A DNA stretch of 40,779 bases from Cyanobacteria bacterium GSL.Bin1 (GTDB lineage Bacteria; Cyanobacteriota; Cyanobacteriia; Cyanobacteriales; Rubidibacteraceae): positions 1 through 40,779 of the forward strand of contig JAAANX010000081.1 in assembly GCA_009909085.1 (NCBI GenBank). The letters are read 5' to 3'. Positions within the stretch are counted from its first letter, which is position 1. Every line of letters begins with the position of its first letter. Both the position numbers and the translations under genes were made by a program. Under the pieces are notes generated by a model. It did no database searches and was not told the origin of the DNA. It saw nothing but the letters and a program-made list of their open reading frames with translations. This document shows, one piece after another, positions 24,765 through 31,469 of this stretch.

Positions 24765-25565
24765 ATGACTATCAAAGAAAGACAACAAGTTCAAGACTAC
24801 GGTGAAAACCCCATTGAAGTCCGTGATAGTGACCACTATCAAAACGAATACATCGAAGGCTTTGTTGAAAAGTGGGATGAACTGATCAATTGGCATGCTC
24901 GCTCTAGCAGTGAAGGGGAATTTTTCATTAAAACCCTAAAAGAACATGGTGCGAAGCGAGTACTTGATGCGGCAACAGGAACGGGTTTCCACTCGATCCG
25001 TCTCATTGAAGCCGGGTTTGATGTAGCCAGTGTGGACGGTAGTGTTGAAATGCTCGTCAAGGCATTTGAAAACGCAACCCGTAAAGACCAAATTTTACAA
25101 ACGGTTCACTCTGATTGGCGTCAACTCACCCGGCATATTCAAGAACGGTTTGATGCAGTGATTTGTTTAGGTAACTCCTTTACTCATCTGTTTTCTGAAG
25201 AAGATCGTCGCAAAACCCTCGCTGAATTCTATTCCGTCTTAAAACATGACGGAATTTTAATTTTAGACCAACGGAATTATGACTTAATTCTCGATGAAGG
25301 CTTCAAAAGTAAGCATACCTACTACTACTGCGGCGACAACGTAAAAGCTGAACCCGAATATGTAGATGATGGGTTAGCCCGTTTCCGTTACGAATTCCCC
25401 GATGAGTGTGTCTATCACCTTAATATGTTCCCGCTACGGAAAGATTATGTGCGTCGTTTACTCCATGAAGTAGGCTTCCAAGAGGTTACCACCTACGGTG
25501 ATTTCCAAGAAACCTATCACCAAGACGATCCTGACTTTTACATTCACGTTGCCAGAAAAGACTAG
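24765..25565 (+). CDS. gsmt: Glycine/sarcosine N-methyltransferase
   Basis: This 266-residue SAM-dependent enzyme methylates glycine to sarcosine and sarcosine to dimethylglycine, the first two steps of glycine betaine synthesis in extreme halophiles. The sequence has the family's start (DYGENPIEVRDSDHY, GFVEKWDELINW), SAM motif I VLDAATGTGFHSIRL (about residues 67-81), VICLGNSFTHLF, and ILDQRNYDLILDEG. It closely resembles, from memory, the enzyme studied in Aphanothece halophytica. The partner gene for the third methylation follows on the same strand. In that species the pair is induced by salt. No strong ribosome site is visible. Function is assigned with high confidence from both sequence and gene pairing. 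Confidence 0.93.
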   Translation: MTIKERQQVQDYGENPIEVRDSDHYQNEYIEGFVEKWDELINWHARSSSEGEFFIKTLKEHGAKRVLDAATGTGFHSIRLIEAGFDVASVDGSVEMLVKAFENATRKDQILQTVHSDWRQLTRHIQERFDAVICLGNSFTHLFSEEDRRKTLAEFYSVLKHDGILILDQRNYDLILDEGFKSKHTYYYCGDNVKAEPEYVDDGLARFRYEFPDECVYHLNMFPLRKDYVRRLLHEVGFQEVTTYGDFQETYHQDDPDFYIHVARKD

Positions 25566-25632
25566 AGATTAAAACAAAAACGTGAAAATGCTGTTGGGCG
25601 GACGCTCCTGAACAGAAGAGATCTAGCTGGGT

Positions 25633-25710
25633 AAGAGAGACTCACTCAAGGAATCGAACCTTGCTCATGACAAAAAAATGTCATAAGGTGGGTCGATGAT
25701 CCGAGCTCTT
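25633..25710 (+). promoter_or_regulatory. Multi-helix RNA between gsmt and sdmt
   Basis: The 194-base gap between the two methyltransferase genes can fold as a three-way junction. The outer stem is GACTCAC (25639-25645) with GTGGGTC (25688-25694), seven pairs with one G-U that forms only in plus-strand RNA. Inside are CAAGG/CCTTG (25647-25651 with 25659-25663) and ATGACA/TGTCAT (25667-25672 with 25679-25684). AAGAG (25633-25637) can close it with CTCTT (25706-25710). An upstream AGAAGAG (25614-25620) competes for the same CTCTTCT. The sdmt ribosome site AGAGGTG lies about 35 bases further on. It may be a processing or control element. Confidence 0.45.
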
Positions 25711-25759
25711 CTCACTTTTGAACTGGGAAAGCGTCAAGAATCTAAAGAGGTGAATTGGT

Positions 25760-26593
25760 ATGACGAAAGCAGACGCAGTCGCAAAACAAGCACAAGATTA
25801 CTACGACAGTGGTAGTGCCGACGGCTTCTACTATCGGATTTGGGGTGGAGAAGACCTCCACATCGGCATTTACAATACGCCCGATGAATCCATTTATGAT
25901 GCCAGTGTCCGCACTGTCGAACGAATCTGCAGTAAAATCAGTCAGTGGCCAGCAGGAACCAAGGTCCTTGACCTTGGTGCAGGTTATGGTGGCTCCGCTC
26001 GTTATATGGCAAAGCATCATGGCTTTGACGTCGATTGCTTAAATATCAGTTTGGTGCAGAACGAGCGCAATCGCCAGATGAACCAAGAGCAGGGACTTGC
26101 CGATAAAATTCGCGTTTTTGACGGCAGTTTTGAAGAGTTACCCTTTGAAAACAATAGTTACGATGTCCTCTGGTCACAAGATTCGATTTTGCATAGCGGC
26201 AACCGCCGTCAAGTGATGGAAGAAGCCGATCGCGTCCTAAAATCAGGAGGCGATTTTGTTTTTACTGATCCGATGCAAACGGATGACTGTCCAGAAGGTG
26301 TTTTAGAGCCAGTTTTAGCTCGAATTCATCTTGATAGTTTAGGTTCAGTTGGGTTCTATCGCCAAGTTGCGGAAGAACTCGGTTGGCAGTTTGTAGAGTT
26401 CGATGAACAAACTCACCAGTTAGTGAACCACTACAGTAGAGTTTTACAGGAACTGGAAGCTCATTATGACCAATTACAACCGGAATGCTCGAAAGAGTAC
26501 TTAGACCGGATGAAGGTGGGCTTAAACCACTGGATTAATGCCGGTAAGAGTGGTTATATGGCTTGGGGCATTCTCAAGTTCCACAAACCATAA
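25760..26593 (+). CDS. sdmt: Sarcosine/dimethylglycine N-methyltransferase
   Basis: This 277-residue SAM-dependent enzyme adds the last methyl groups, turning sarcosine and dimethylglycine into glycine betaine. Recognisable parts are the N-terminal AQDYYDSGSADGFYYRIWGG and EDLHIGIY, SAM motif I in KVLDLGAGYGGSARYMAK (about residues 74-91), VLWSQDSILHSGNRRQV and VLKSGGDFVFTDPM. It matches, from memory, the dimethylglycine methyltransferase of Aphanothece halophytica, including its length. A good ribosome site (AAAGAGGTG) precedes the ATG, so it can be translated independently of gsmt. A tRNA-Gln-like fragment and then a terminator follow the stop. Together with gsmt it forms a complete glycine-to-betaine route. 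Confidence 0.93.
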   Translation: MTKADAVAKQAQDYYDSGSADGFYYRIWGGEDLHIGIYNTPDESIYDASVRTVERICSKISQWPAGTKVLDLGAGYGGSARYMAKHHGFDVDCLNISLVQNERNRQMNQEQGLADKIRVFDGSFEELPFENNSYDVLWSQDSILHSGNRRQVMEEADRVLKSGGDFVFTDPMQTDDCPEGVLEPVLARIHLDSLGSVGFYRQVAEELGWQFVEFDEQTHQLVNHYSRVLQELEAHYDQLQPECSKEYLDRMKVGLNHWINAGKSGYMAWGILKFHKP

Positions 26594-26619
26594 TCGATTG
26601 TTGGATTGATTGACCAACG

Positions 26620-26661
26620 GTCAGCCTAGGCATCGGACTTTGAGTCCGGTGTACTGCTGAC
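26620..26661 (+). other. tRNA-Gln-like fragment downstream of sdmt
   Basis: The segment AGGCATCGGACTTTGAGTCCG (starting near 26628) looks like the D-arm end and the anticodon arm of a tRNA-Gln: a 5-pair stem, loop CTTTGAG, and anticodon TTG. The D loop is shortened, and the acceptor and T arms are missing. GTCAGC (26620-26625) and GCTGAC (26656-26661) close it into one folded unit. It is not a functional tRNA gene; it may be a relic or a chance structure. Confidence 0.45.
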
Positions 26662-26677
26662 TTGGAAATGAGTTCCC

Positions 26678-26708
26678 CCTCCTTTCCTTAGGAAGGGGAT
26701 TTATTTTA
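26678..26708 (+). terminator. Terminator of the betaine gene unit
   Basis: A C-rich arm (26678-26687) pairs with GGAAGGGG (26691-26698), with two single-base bulges, and is followed by ATTTATTTT. It lies about 85 bases after the sdmt stop and before the rnpB promoter. Confidence 0.65.
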
Positions 26709-26767
26709 AAAGACACCTTTGGATCGAAACCAACTGGGATCAGTTGAAGATCAAACGTCGGGAACAT

Positions 26768-26796
26768 TTGAGGAAGCGGAACATTCCAGTTACACT
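26768..26796 (+). promoter_or_regulatory. Promoter of rnpB
   Basis: TTGAGG (26768-26773) and TACACT (26791-26796) are 17 bases apart, a good sigma-70 pattern. Transcription should begin about 26803, just before the mature 5' end of RNase P RNA. Confidence 0.6.
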
Positions 26797-26808
26797 AAAG
26801 GATAGAAA

Positions 26809-27188
26809 GAGAGTTGGCGAGGTGGTTGCAATTCTTTTGTGTCTTAGGACACAGAATTGAGGAAAGTCCGGGCTTCCAAAGACCAAACTGCTGGGTAACG
26901 CCCAGTGCGGGTGACCGTGAGGAAAGTGCCACAGAAACATACCGCCTTTGAAGGTTTCACCTTCTTCGGTAAGGGTGCAAAGGTGCGGTAAGAGCGCACC
27001 AGCAGCATCGAGAGGTGCTGGCTCGGTAAACCCCAGTTGGAAGCAAGGTCGAGGGAAGCTATGGTTGGTCTTTTACCGGCTTCCGCCTTTAGGTGTACCG
27101 CTTGAGGCTTTTGGCAACAAAAGTCCCAGATAGATAACTACCCTCAAGTTTCTCTTGAGAACAGAACCCGGCTTATGTCCAACTCTCT
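26809..27188 (+). ncRNA. rnpB: RNase P RNA (bacterial type A)
   Basis: This is the catalytic RNA of RNase P, which trims the 5' ends of tRNA precursors. Conserved blocks appear in order: GAGGAAAGTCCGGGC near 26872, ACAGAAACATACCGCC near 26931, GCGGTAAGAGCGCACC near 26985, GGCTCGGTAAACCCC near 27020, and AGATAGATAACTACCC near 27128. ACAGAACCCGGCTTAT near 27161 closes the series. The terminal helix P1 pairs GAGAGTTGG with CCAACTCTC. This pairing continues beyond the mature ends, AUAGAAA with UUUCUAU, to 16 pairs (26802-26817 with 27179-27194). A T-run follows at 27199-27205. End points are estimated from P1 and may be off by a few bases. Confidence 0.95.
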
Positions 27189-27269
27189 TTCTATTTGGTT
27201 TTTTTCTGCTCGGAAAAAATAACCTGTTCTGTAAGCACACGGTCATTAAATAACTGTCATAGGAAGGAA

Positions 27270-28058
27270 ATGAGGGCAAAGCGCTCTTTTGGATTGGCGA
27301 CAGATACTCATCGGTCAAAAACCGAGTCAAAAACACAACGCTCTGGACATCGACAAGGGGGATTGCGCCGGAGCCGAGAACTAGAAAAATTGGTCGAACG
27401 GTTAGGATTAACAGATACTACCGCCGTTGATTGGAAATTATTGGATTTAGCATTAACTCATCCCAGCGCCTCTAGTGTTGCCAATTATCAGCAACTAGAG
27501 TTTGTCGGAGATGCTGTCGTCCGTTTAGCCGCGTCAGAGTTACTCTTAGAAACTTATCCGGAAGCGCCAGTGGGAGATTTTGCTGCGATTCGCTCAATCT
27601 TAGTCAGCGATCGCGTCTTAGCAGAATTTGCTGAAAGCTACGGGATGGATGGATTTTTGCTCATGGCGGGGAGTGCCGCCAAAAACAAAGCCGGGGCGCG
27701 ATCGCGCCTTGCTGATACCTTTGAAGCGGTTTTGGGCGCACTTTACTTAAGCACCAACTCTATGAATTTAATTCGCCCTTGGCTTGATCCCATCTTAAAG
27801 GAAAAAGCAGATCAAATTCGACAAGATCCTGCCCGCCAGAATTATAAGGATGCGCTCCAAGAATGGACGCAAGCCCATTATAAAGTTCTTCCTCACTACC
27901 AAGTAGAAGAAACGGGACACGGCTATGATGATCCAGAACGGTTCACCGCTTATGTCTGGTTACAAGAACGCTACTTAGGTCAAGGGAAAGGGCGCTCAAA
28001 AAAAGCAGCTCAACAAGCAGCAGCTCAATCTGCCTACCAACAATTAACACAATCATGA
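27270..28058 (+). CDS. rnc: Ribonuclease III
   Basis: This enzyme of about 262 residues cuts double-stranded RNA in rRNA maturation and regulation. The catalytic signature is YQQLEFVGDAVVRLAASELL, followed by SRLADTFEAVLGALYLS with the second pair of acidic residues. The C-terminal domain (NYKDALQEWTQAHYKVLPHY, then GKGRSKKAAQQAAAQSAY) is a double-stranded RNA-binding domain. I choose the ATG at 27270 because AGGAAGGA stands just before it; an open frame extends upstream to a TTG at 27195, but that runs into the rnpB terminator. The basic N-terminus (MRAKRSFGL, then many Arg/Lys) is longer than in E. coli. The stop overlaps the next ATG. Confidence 0.92.
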   Translation: MRAKRSFGLATDTHRSKTESKTQRSGHRQGGLRRSRELEKLVERLGLTDTTAVDWKLLDLALTHPSASSVANYQQLEFVGDAVVRLAASELLLETYPEAPVGDFAAIRSILVSDRVLAEFAESYGMDGFLLMAGSAAKNKAGARSRLADTFEAVLGALYLSTNSMNLIRPWLDPILKEKADQIRQDPARQNYKDALQEWTQAHYKVLPHYQVEETGHGYDDPERFTAYVWLQERYLGQGKGRSKKAAQQAAAQSAYQQLTQS

Positions 28059-28741
28059 ATCGTCCTCACACCACTGTTGTCTTAGCAATGAGTGCTGACG
28101 GCAAAATTGCAGATACAGCGCGATCGGCAGCAGAGTTTTCTTCTCGTATTGATCGCGCTCATTTAGAAAGACAGGTCGCCCAGGCAGATGCAATTTTATT
28201 TGGTGCAGGGACACTCCGCGCTCATGGCAGTGCCATGTCCCTGCGCAATTCCGAATTAATTTCGTTGCGTCGTCAGCAACAAAAACCAGAGCAACCGATT
28301 CAAATTGTCTGTACGCGATCCGGTAAGATTCCGACAGATATTCGGTTTTTTCAGCAAAAAATTCCGCGTTGGCTCTTGACGACTCAAAAGGGTGCAGCAT
28401 TCTGGCAGGGTCAACCCACTCAGTATTTTGAGGAAATGATTACTCCTGATGCCAGTGAAGATGAAATTAACTGGCGACAAGCGCTAACAACTTTCACTAG
28501 AAAGGGCATTGAAAACTTAGCAATTTTAGGAGGAGGAGAACTGGTTGCTGCACTCTTTGCTGAACAACTTCTCGATGAATTATGGTTAACGGTTTGCCCA
28601 GTTTTGCTAGGAGGAAAAGATGCACCCACGCCAATTGAAGGGATCGGTTTGCACTCAGAAAATAAGCAAAACTTAAAACTACTGTCTGTGGAAACGATTG
28701 ATCAAGAAATTTTTTTACATTACCAGGTCATCCCAAACTAA
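28055..28741 (+). CDS. RibD C-terminal-like reductase
   Basis: This 228-residue protein is of the RibD_C / dihydrofolate-reductase-like family. It begins TTVVLAMSADGKIAD, typical of the family, with QADAILFGAGTLRAHG as nucleotide-binding region and LAILGGGELVAALFAEQLLDELWL and TVCPVLLGGKDAP near the end. RibD reduces a riboflavin precursor with NADPH. As a stand-alone reductase without the deaminase half, it may serve riboflavin synthesis in cyanobacteria with a split RibD, or another pterin- or flavin-like substrate. Its ATG overlaps the rnc stop by four bases (ATGA), so the two are coupled. Confidence 0.8.
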   Translation: MNRPHTTVVLAMSADGKIADTARSAAEFSSRIDRAHLERQVAQADAILFGAGTLRAHGSAMSLRNSELISLRRQQQKPEQPIQIVCTRSGKIPTDIRFFQQKIPRWLLTTQKGAAFWQGQPTQYFEEMITPDASEDEINWRQALTTFTRKGIENLAILGGGELVAALFAEQLLDELWLTVCPVLLGGKDAPTPIEGIGLHSENKQNLKLLSVETIDQEIFLHYQVIPN

Positions 28742-28797
28742 AAAATAATTTATGCTCATATTTAAAAGTAAAATATAGTAAGCAGTAAGTAAGTAAT

Positions 28798-29334
28798 TTA
28801 TTCCTTCTCGTATGCTACAGCATAGGCTTGTAAAAGAATACTAATTTGTTTGACGACATCCTGTTCTGTATCTGTTTCTAAAGCCGGCTTTTTTCCTAAT
28901 ACTTTATCACTTTTAATATGATGAGTAATCGCTTCTTGTACCCGTTGCGTAATTAATTCTTGAAGCTCATTTTGCGCCCGTTGTTTTTGATAATTAGCTC
29001 CTTCTTTAGTTGTGGCATAAAGCGGTGGTAAACGATTCAAAGCATAAGCTGTAATATTGCCAATATCAATGGATTGGTTACTTGCTACTTCAATTTCAGT
29101 TACTAAAGTTAAGGCTTTGCTTAAGACTAACTCCTCCATAACATTAATAAATTGTTTACGATAACTGGCGACAACTGTTCCATTGAGTAAGGCTGTCATG
29201 AGTTCATCTAAAGCACTATATTCTTCTGTAGAAAGCTCAGTTGAAGCTTCACAAATTTGAGTAATTTCTCCCTCCATAAGGGGAGTTAGATATCCTTGCT
29301 TGAGAGCTTGCTCGACAATGGTTTTAAGTTGCAT
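28798..29334 (-). CDS. ComFB-domain protein
   Basis: This 178-residue, helix-rich protein carries the family segment IGNITAYALNRLPPLYATTKEGANYQ, recognisable as the ComFB (late competence development) domain. In cyanobacteria, ComFB-type proteins have been reported as receptors for cyclic dinucleotides (c-di-GMP, c-di-AMP), linked to cell size or natural competence. The region before it (EYSALDELMTALLNGTVVASYRK) is an additional helical part. It follows the M23 peptidase gene by 9 bases on the same strand, so the two are probably one operon. Binding of a dinucleotide here is inference. Confidence 0.75.
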   Translation of the reverse strand: MQLKTIVEQALKQGYLTPLMEGEITQICEASTELSTEEYSALDELMTALLNGTVVASYRKQFINVMEELVLSKALTLVTEIEVASNQSIDIGNITAYALNRLPPLYATTKEGANYQKQRAQNELQELITQRVQEAITHHIKSDKVLGKKPALETDTEQDVVKQISILLQAYAVAYEKE

Positions 29335-29343
29335 TACTTTAAT

Positions 29344-30192
29344 TTATTCAATTCCCTTAAAGCGCCAAGGAGAAGGATCAATTGCCTGACCATTCACATA
29401 TAATCCCCAATGGAGGTGAGGACCTGTAGACGCTCCCGTTGAACCAACTGTACCAATTTTTTGTCCGGCAGTGACTCGCTCTCCTTCTTGCACATTAATA
29501 TTATTCAGATGAAGGAAAATGCTAAGAACACCTTGACCGTGGTCAATACCAATGGTGTTACCGTGAACATGAAAGCCTTCACTTTCTTTCCCAACAAGGG
29601 CGACAGTTCCGTTGGCAGGTGCAACAACAGGTGATCCAGTACCAGCAGCATAATCAACGCCTTTATGGTAATAATCCTCGGCAAACTCTCCATTGTAGTA
29701 GCGACGAACGCCAAATACAGTTGAAACCGAACCCCGATTCGGACGAACAAAGGCTCCATTCCAGTATTGTTCTGGAGTAACCAGTTTTTTGAAATCGGCC
29801 ACTCGATTCAATTCTAATTCCGTTGCCGGGCGATTATTACTACCGGATAACCAAATCCGTTGCGTGGGAAAAGCGCGATCGCGCAACCAAACTAAAAAAT
29901 TTCTCACCGTCTCTTCGCCACGAATGGTTAACGGCACTTTTCCCGACTGATCGAGAGGAGTCGTTGGAATCAAAGCTCGATATTGATTCTCTCCTACTGC
30001 AAATACGGGATAACTTTGATCACCCCAAGTTACTTTTGGCTTGTCTTCATTGGGAGCCGTTTCCATCGTTACAGAAACCGTATCTCCGAGTTGAGGATTA
30101 TCCGGATTAATTTTGACTTCCAAGGCTTCTGCGGGAAGGCTAAGTGTAAACAAACTGAGTAAGACACCATACCCTTTCATTTGCCAACTCAT
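29344..30192 (-). CDS. M23 family metallopeptidase (LytM-type)
   Basis: This is an exported protein of 282 residues. The N-terminus is hydrophobic, with a likely signal peptide ending near SLPAEA. Residues about 25-110 resemble an extracellular beta domain (NPQLGDTVSVTMETAP). The C-terminal LytM domain has the zinc motif HKGVDYAAGTGSPVVAP, the motif GNTIGIDHGQGVLSIFLHLN, and the closing HLHWGLYVNGQAIDP. All expected zinc-site His and Asp (HxxxD, HxH) are present. It should cut peptidoglycan cross-links or activate an enzyme that does. It is followed closely by the ComFB gene. Confidence 0.9.
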   Translation of the reverse strand: MSWQMKGYGVLLSLFTLSLPAEALEVKINPDNPQLGDTVSVTMETAPNEDKPKVTWGDQSYPVFAVGENQYRALIPTTPLDQSGKVPLTIRGEETVRNFLVWLRDRAFPTQRIWLSGSNNRPATELELNRVADFKKLVTPEQYWNGAFVRPNRGSVSTVFGVRRYYNGEFAEDYYHKGVDYAAGTGSPVVAPANGTVALVGKESEGFHVHGNTIGIDHGQGVLSIFLHLNNINVQEGERVTAGQKIGTVGSTGASTGPHLHWGLYVNGQAIDPSPWRFKGIE

Positions 30193-30261
30193 GATCAGAA
30201 TTTCTCCTCACTAAAAATAAATATCTGCTTATAAGATAAAGGATTGATCGAAGTATCAATC

Positions 30262-30285
30262 GCCCCCCTGATTAGAAAGGAGGGC
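30262..30285 (-). terminator. Terminator region of hfq
   Basis: GCCCCCCT (30262-30269) pairs with AGGAGGGC (30278-30285), and the single mismatch becomes a G-U pair in minus-strand RNA. A second hairpin, GATTGAT/ATCAATC (30242-30248 with 30255-30261), follows directly. They lie just after the hfq stop codon. Confidence 0.55.
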
Positions 30286-30294
30286 AGACTTGTT

Positions 30295-30507
30295 TTATGA
30301 TTTGGGTTTGAGATAAGCTACCGCTTGTCGCCAAACTAGGGTAGATTGGTCATAATGATCGACTAAACATAAACAATATTGGTCTTGCCAAAGCACTTTA
30401 CCCACAATTAGATCTTCACTGAGGAGTTTGATCTCCACATCTTTCTCTTCTTTAATTAAGTTTTGCACCATCCGGGTACTGGGTAAGCCGGTATCAAATT
30501 CTGTCAT
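30295..30507 (-). CDS. hfq: Hfq-family protein of the cyanobacterial type
   Basis: This 70-residue Sm-like protein begins MTEFDTGLPSTRMVQNLI and has the Sm fold pattern VEIKLLSEDLIVGKVLWQD, then CLCLVD and the closing AVAYLKP. It closely resembles, from memory, Ssr3341 of Synechocystis. Cyanobacterial Hfq lacks the usual RNA-binding residues. It works mainly through the pilus ATPase PilB1, affecting motility and DNA uptake. A GAGGGG site precedes the ATG. The start is only 23 bases from the start of the divergent dapF gene, a neighbourhood common for hfq in cyanobacteria. Confidence 0.9.
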   Translation of the reverse strand: MTEFDTGLPSTRMVQNLIKEEKDVEIKLLSEDLIVGKVLWQDQYCLCLVDHYDQSTLVWRQAVAYLKPKS

Positions 30508-30530
30508 CGTAACCCCTCATTGAATGCACT

Positions 30531-31376
30531 ATGAAAATCAACTTTACCAAATATCATGGACTTGGGAATGATTTTATTTTGATTGACAATCGTCATGAGC
30601 CAACACCCTGTCTCACCTCTGAACAAGCGATGAAACTCTGCGATCGGCATTTCGGAATTGGAGGAGATGGAGTGATTTTTGCCCTTCCTCCCCAAGGGAG
30701 GAGTGATTACACCATGCGAATTTATAATTCGGACGGTTCTGAACCAGAAATGTGCGGCAATGGCATTCGTTGCTTAGCTCGTTTTGTGGCGGATTTGGAT
30801 GGTAAAACAGATACCAAGGAAATTTATAATATTCATACCTTAGCGGGTATCATTCGTCCCCAATTACAAGAAGGGGATAAGGTAAAAGTCAATATGGGTG
30901 AACCCTATTTACTGGCTGGAGAAATCCCAACCACTTTAGTTGATCCTCAAGAAAAAGTGATCAATCAATCGTTGGCGGTTGCCGAACAAACTTGGCAAGT
31001 GACTTGTGTGAGTATGGGGAATCCGCATTGCATTACTTTTGTTGAGAATGCTGATCAAATTGATTTAGAAAAAATTGGTCCCCAGTTTGAAAATCATTCA
31101 GTTTTTCCAAAACGGATTAATACAGAATTTATTGAAGTCCTTCGTCAGGATTATATTAAAATGCGTGTCTGGGAACGCGGTGCTGGCATTACCTTAGCCT
31201 GTGGAACGGGTGCTTGTGCATCTGTTGTGGCTGGGGTTTTAACCAATAACTGCGATCGCGCTTCCACTGTCGAACTCCCGGGTGGTTGCTTAGATATTGA
31301 ATGGTCAGCACAAGATAATCATGTTTATATGACAGGTCCAGCAACAAAAGTTTTTACGGGGGAATTAGAAGTTTGA
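30531..31376 (+). CDS. dapF: Diaminopimelate epimerase
   Basis: This 281-residue enzyme converts LL- to meso-diaminopimelate for lysine and peptidoglycan synthesis. The start [15 protein letters not shown] is typical. The two catalytic Cys lie in [12 protein letters not shown] and ACGTGACAS, and NPHCITFV is also conserved. Length is normal. No ribosome site stands before the ATG, so its 5' leader may overlap the divergent hfq gene. Confidence 0.96.
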   Translation: MKINFTKYHGLGNDFILIDNRHEPTPCLTSEQAMKLCDRHFGIGGDGVIFALPPQGRSDYTMRIYNSDGSEPEMCGNGIRCLARFVADLDGKTDTKEIYNIHTLAGIIRPQLQEGDKVKVNMGEPYLLAGEIPTTLVDPQEKVINQSLAVAEQTWQVTCVSMGNPHCITFVENADQIDLEKIGPQFENHSVFPKRINTEFIEVLRQDYIKMRVWERGAGITLACGTGACASVVAGVLTNNCDRASTVELPGGCLDIEWSAQDNHVYMTGPATKVFTGELEV

Positions 31377-31469
31377 TGATTTGATTTTTCTGGATCAGTC
31401 GGTTGAAAATCTGTTCCCTGTTCCCTAATTCCACCGATCAGTTGCTAAATATGCAAATTTTCAAGAATT

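Noticed and set aside
25630-25720. A complete tRNA gene on the minus strand around the T-arm-like hairpin
   Set aside because: Only the T arm fits. The acceptor strands do not pair, and the candidate anticodon stem has an 8-base poly-T loop.
26740-27133. Short open frames on both strands over the RNase P RNA
   Set aside because: They are incidental; the region matches the conserved blocks of rnpB throughout.
27195-27269. Upstream extension of rnc from a TTG start
   Set aside because: It would begin inside the rnpB T-run. The ATG at 27270 has a good ribosome site.
24047-27605. Absence of HIP1 sites across the betaine genes as proof of horizontal transfer
   Set aside because: Other stretches here, such as 7100-12400 and 31260-36090, also lack HIP1 although they hold ordinary cyanobacterial genes.
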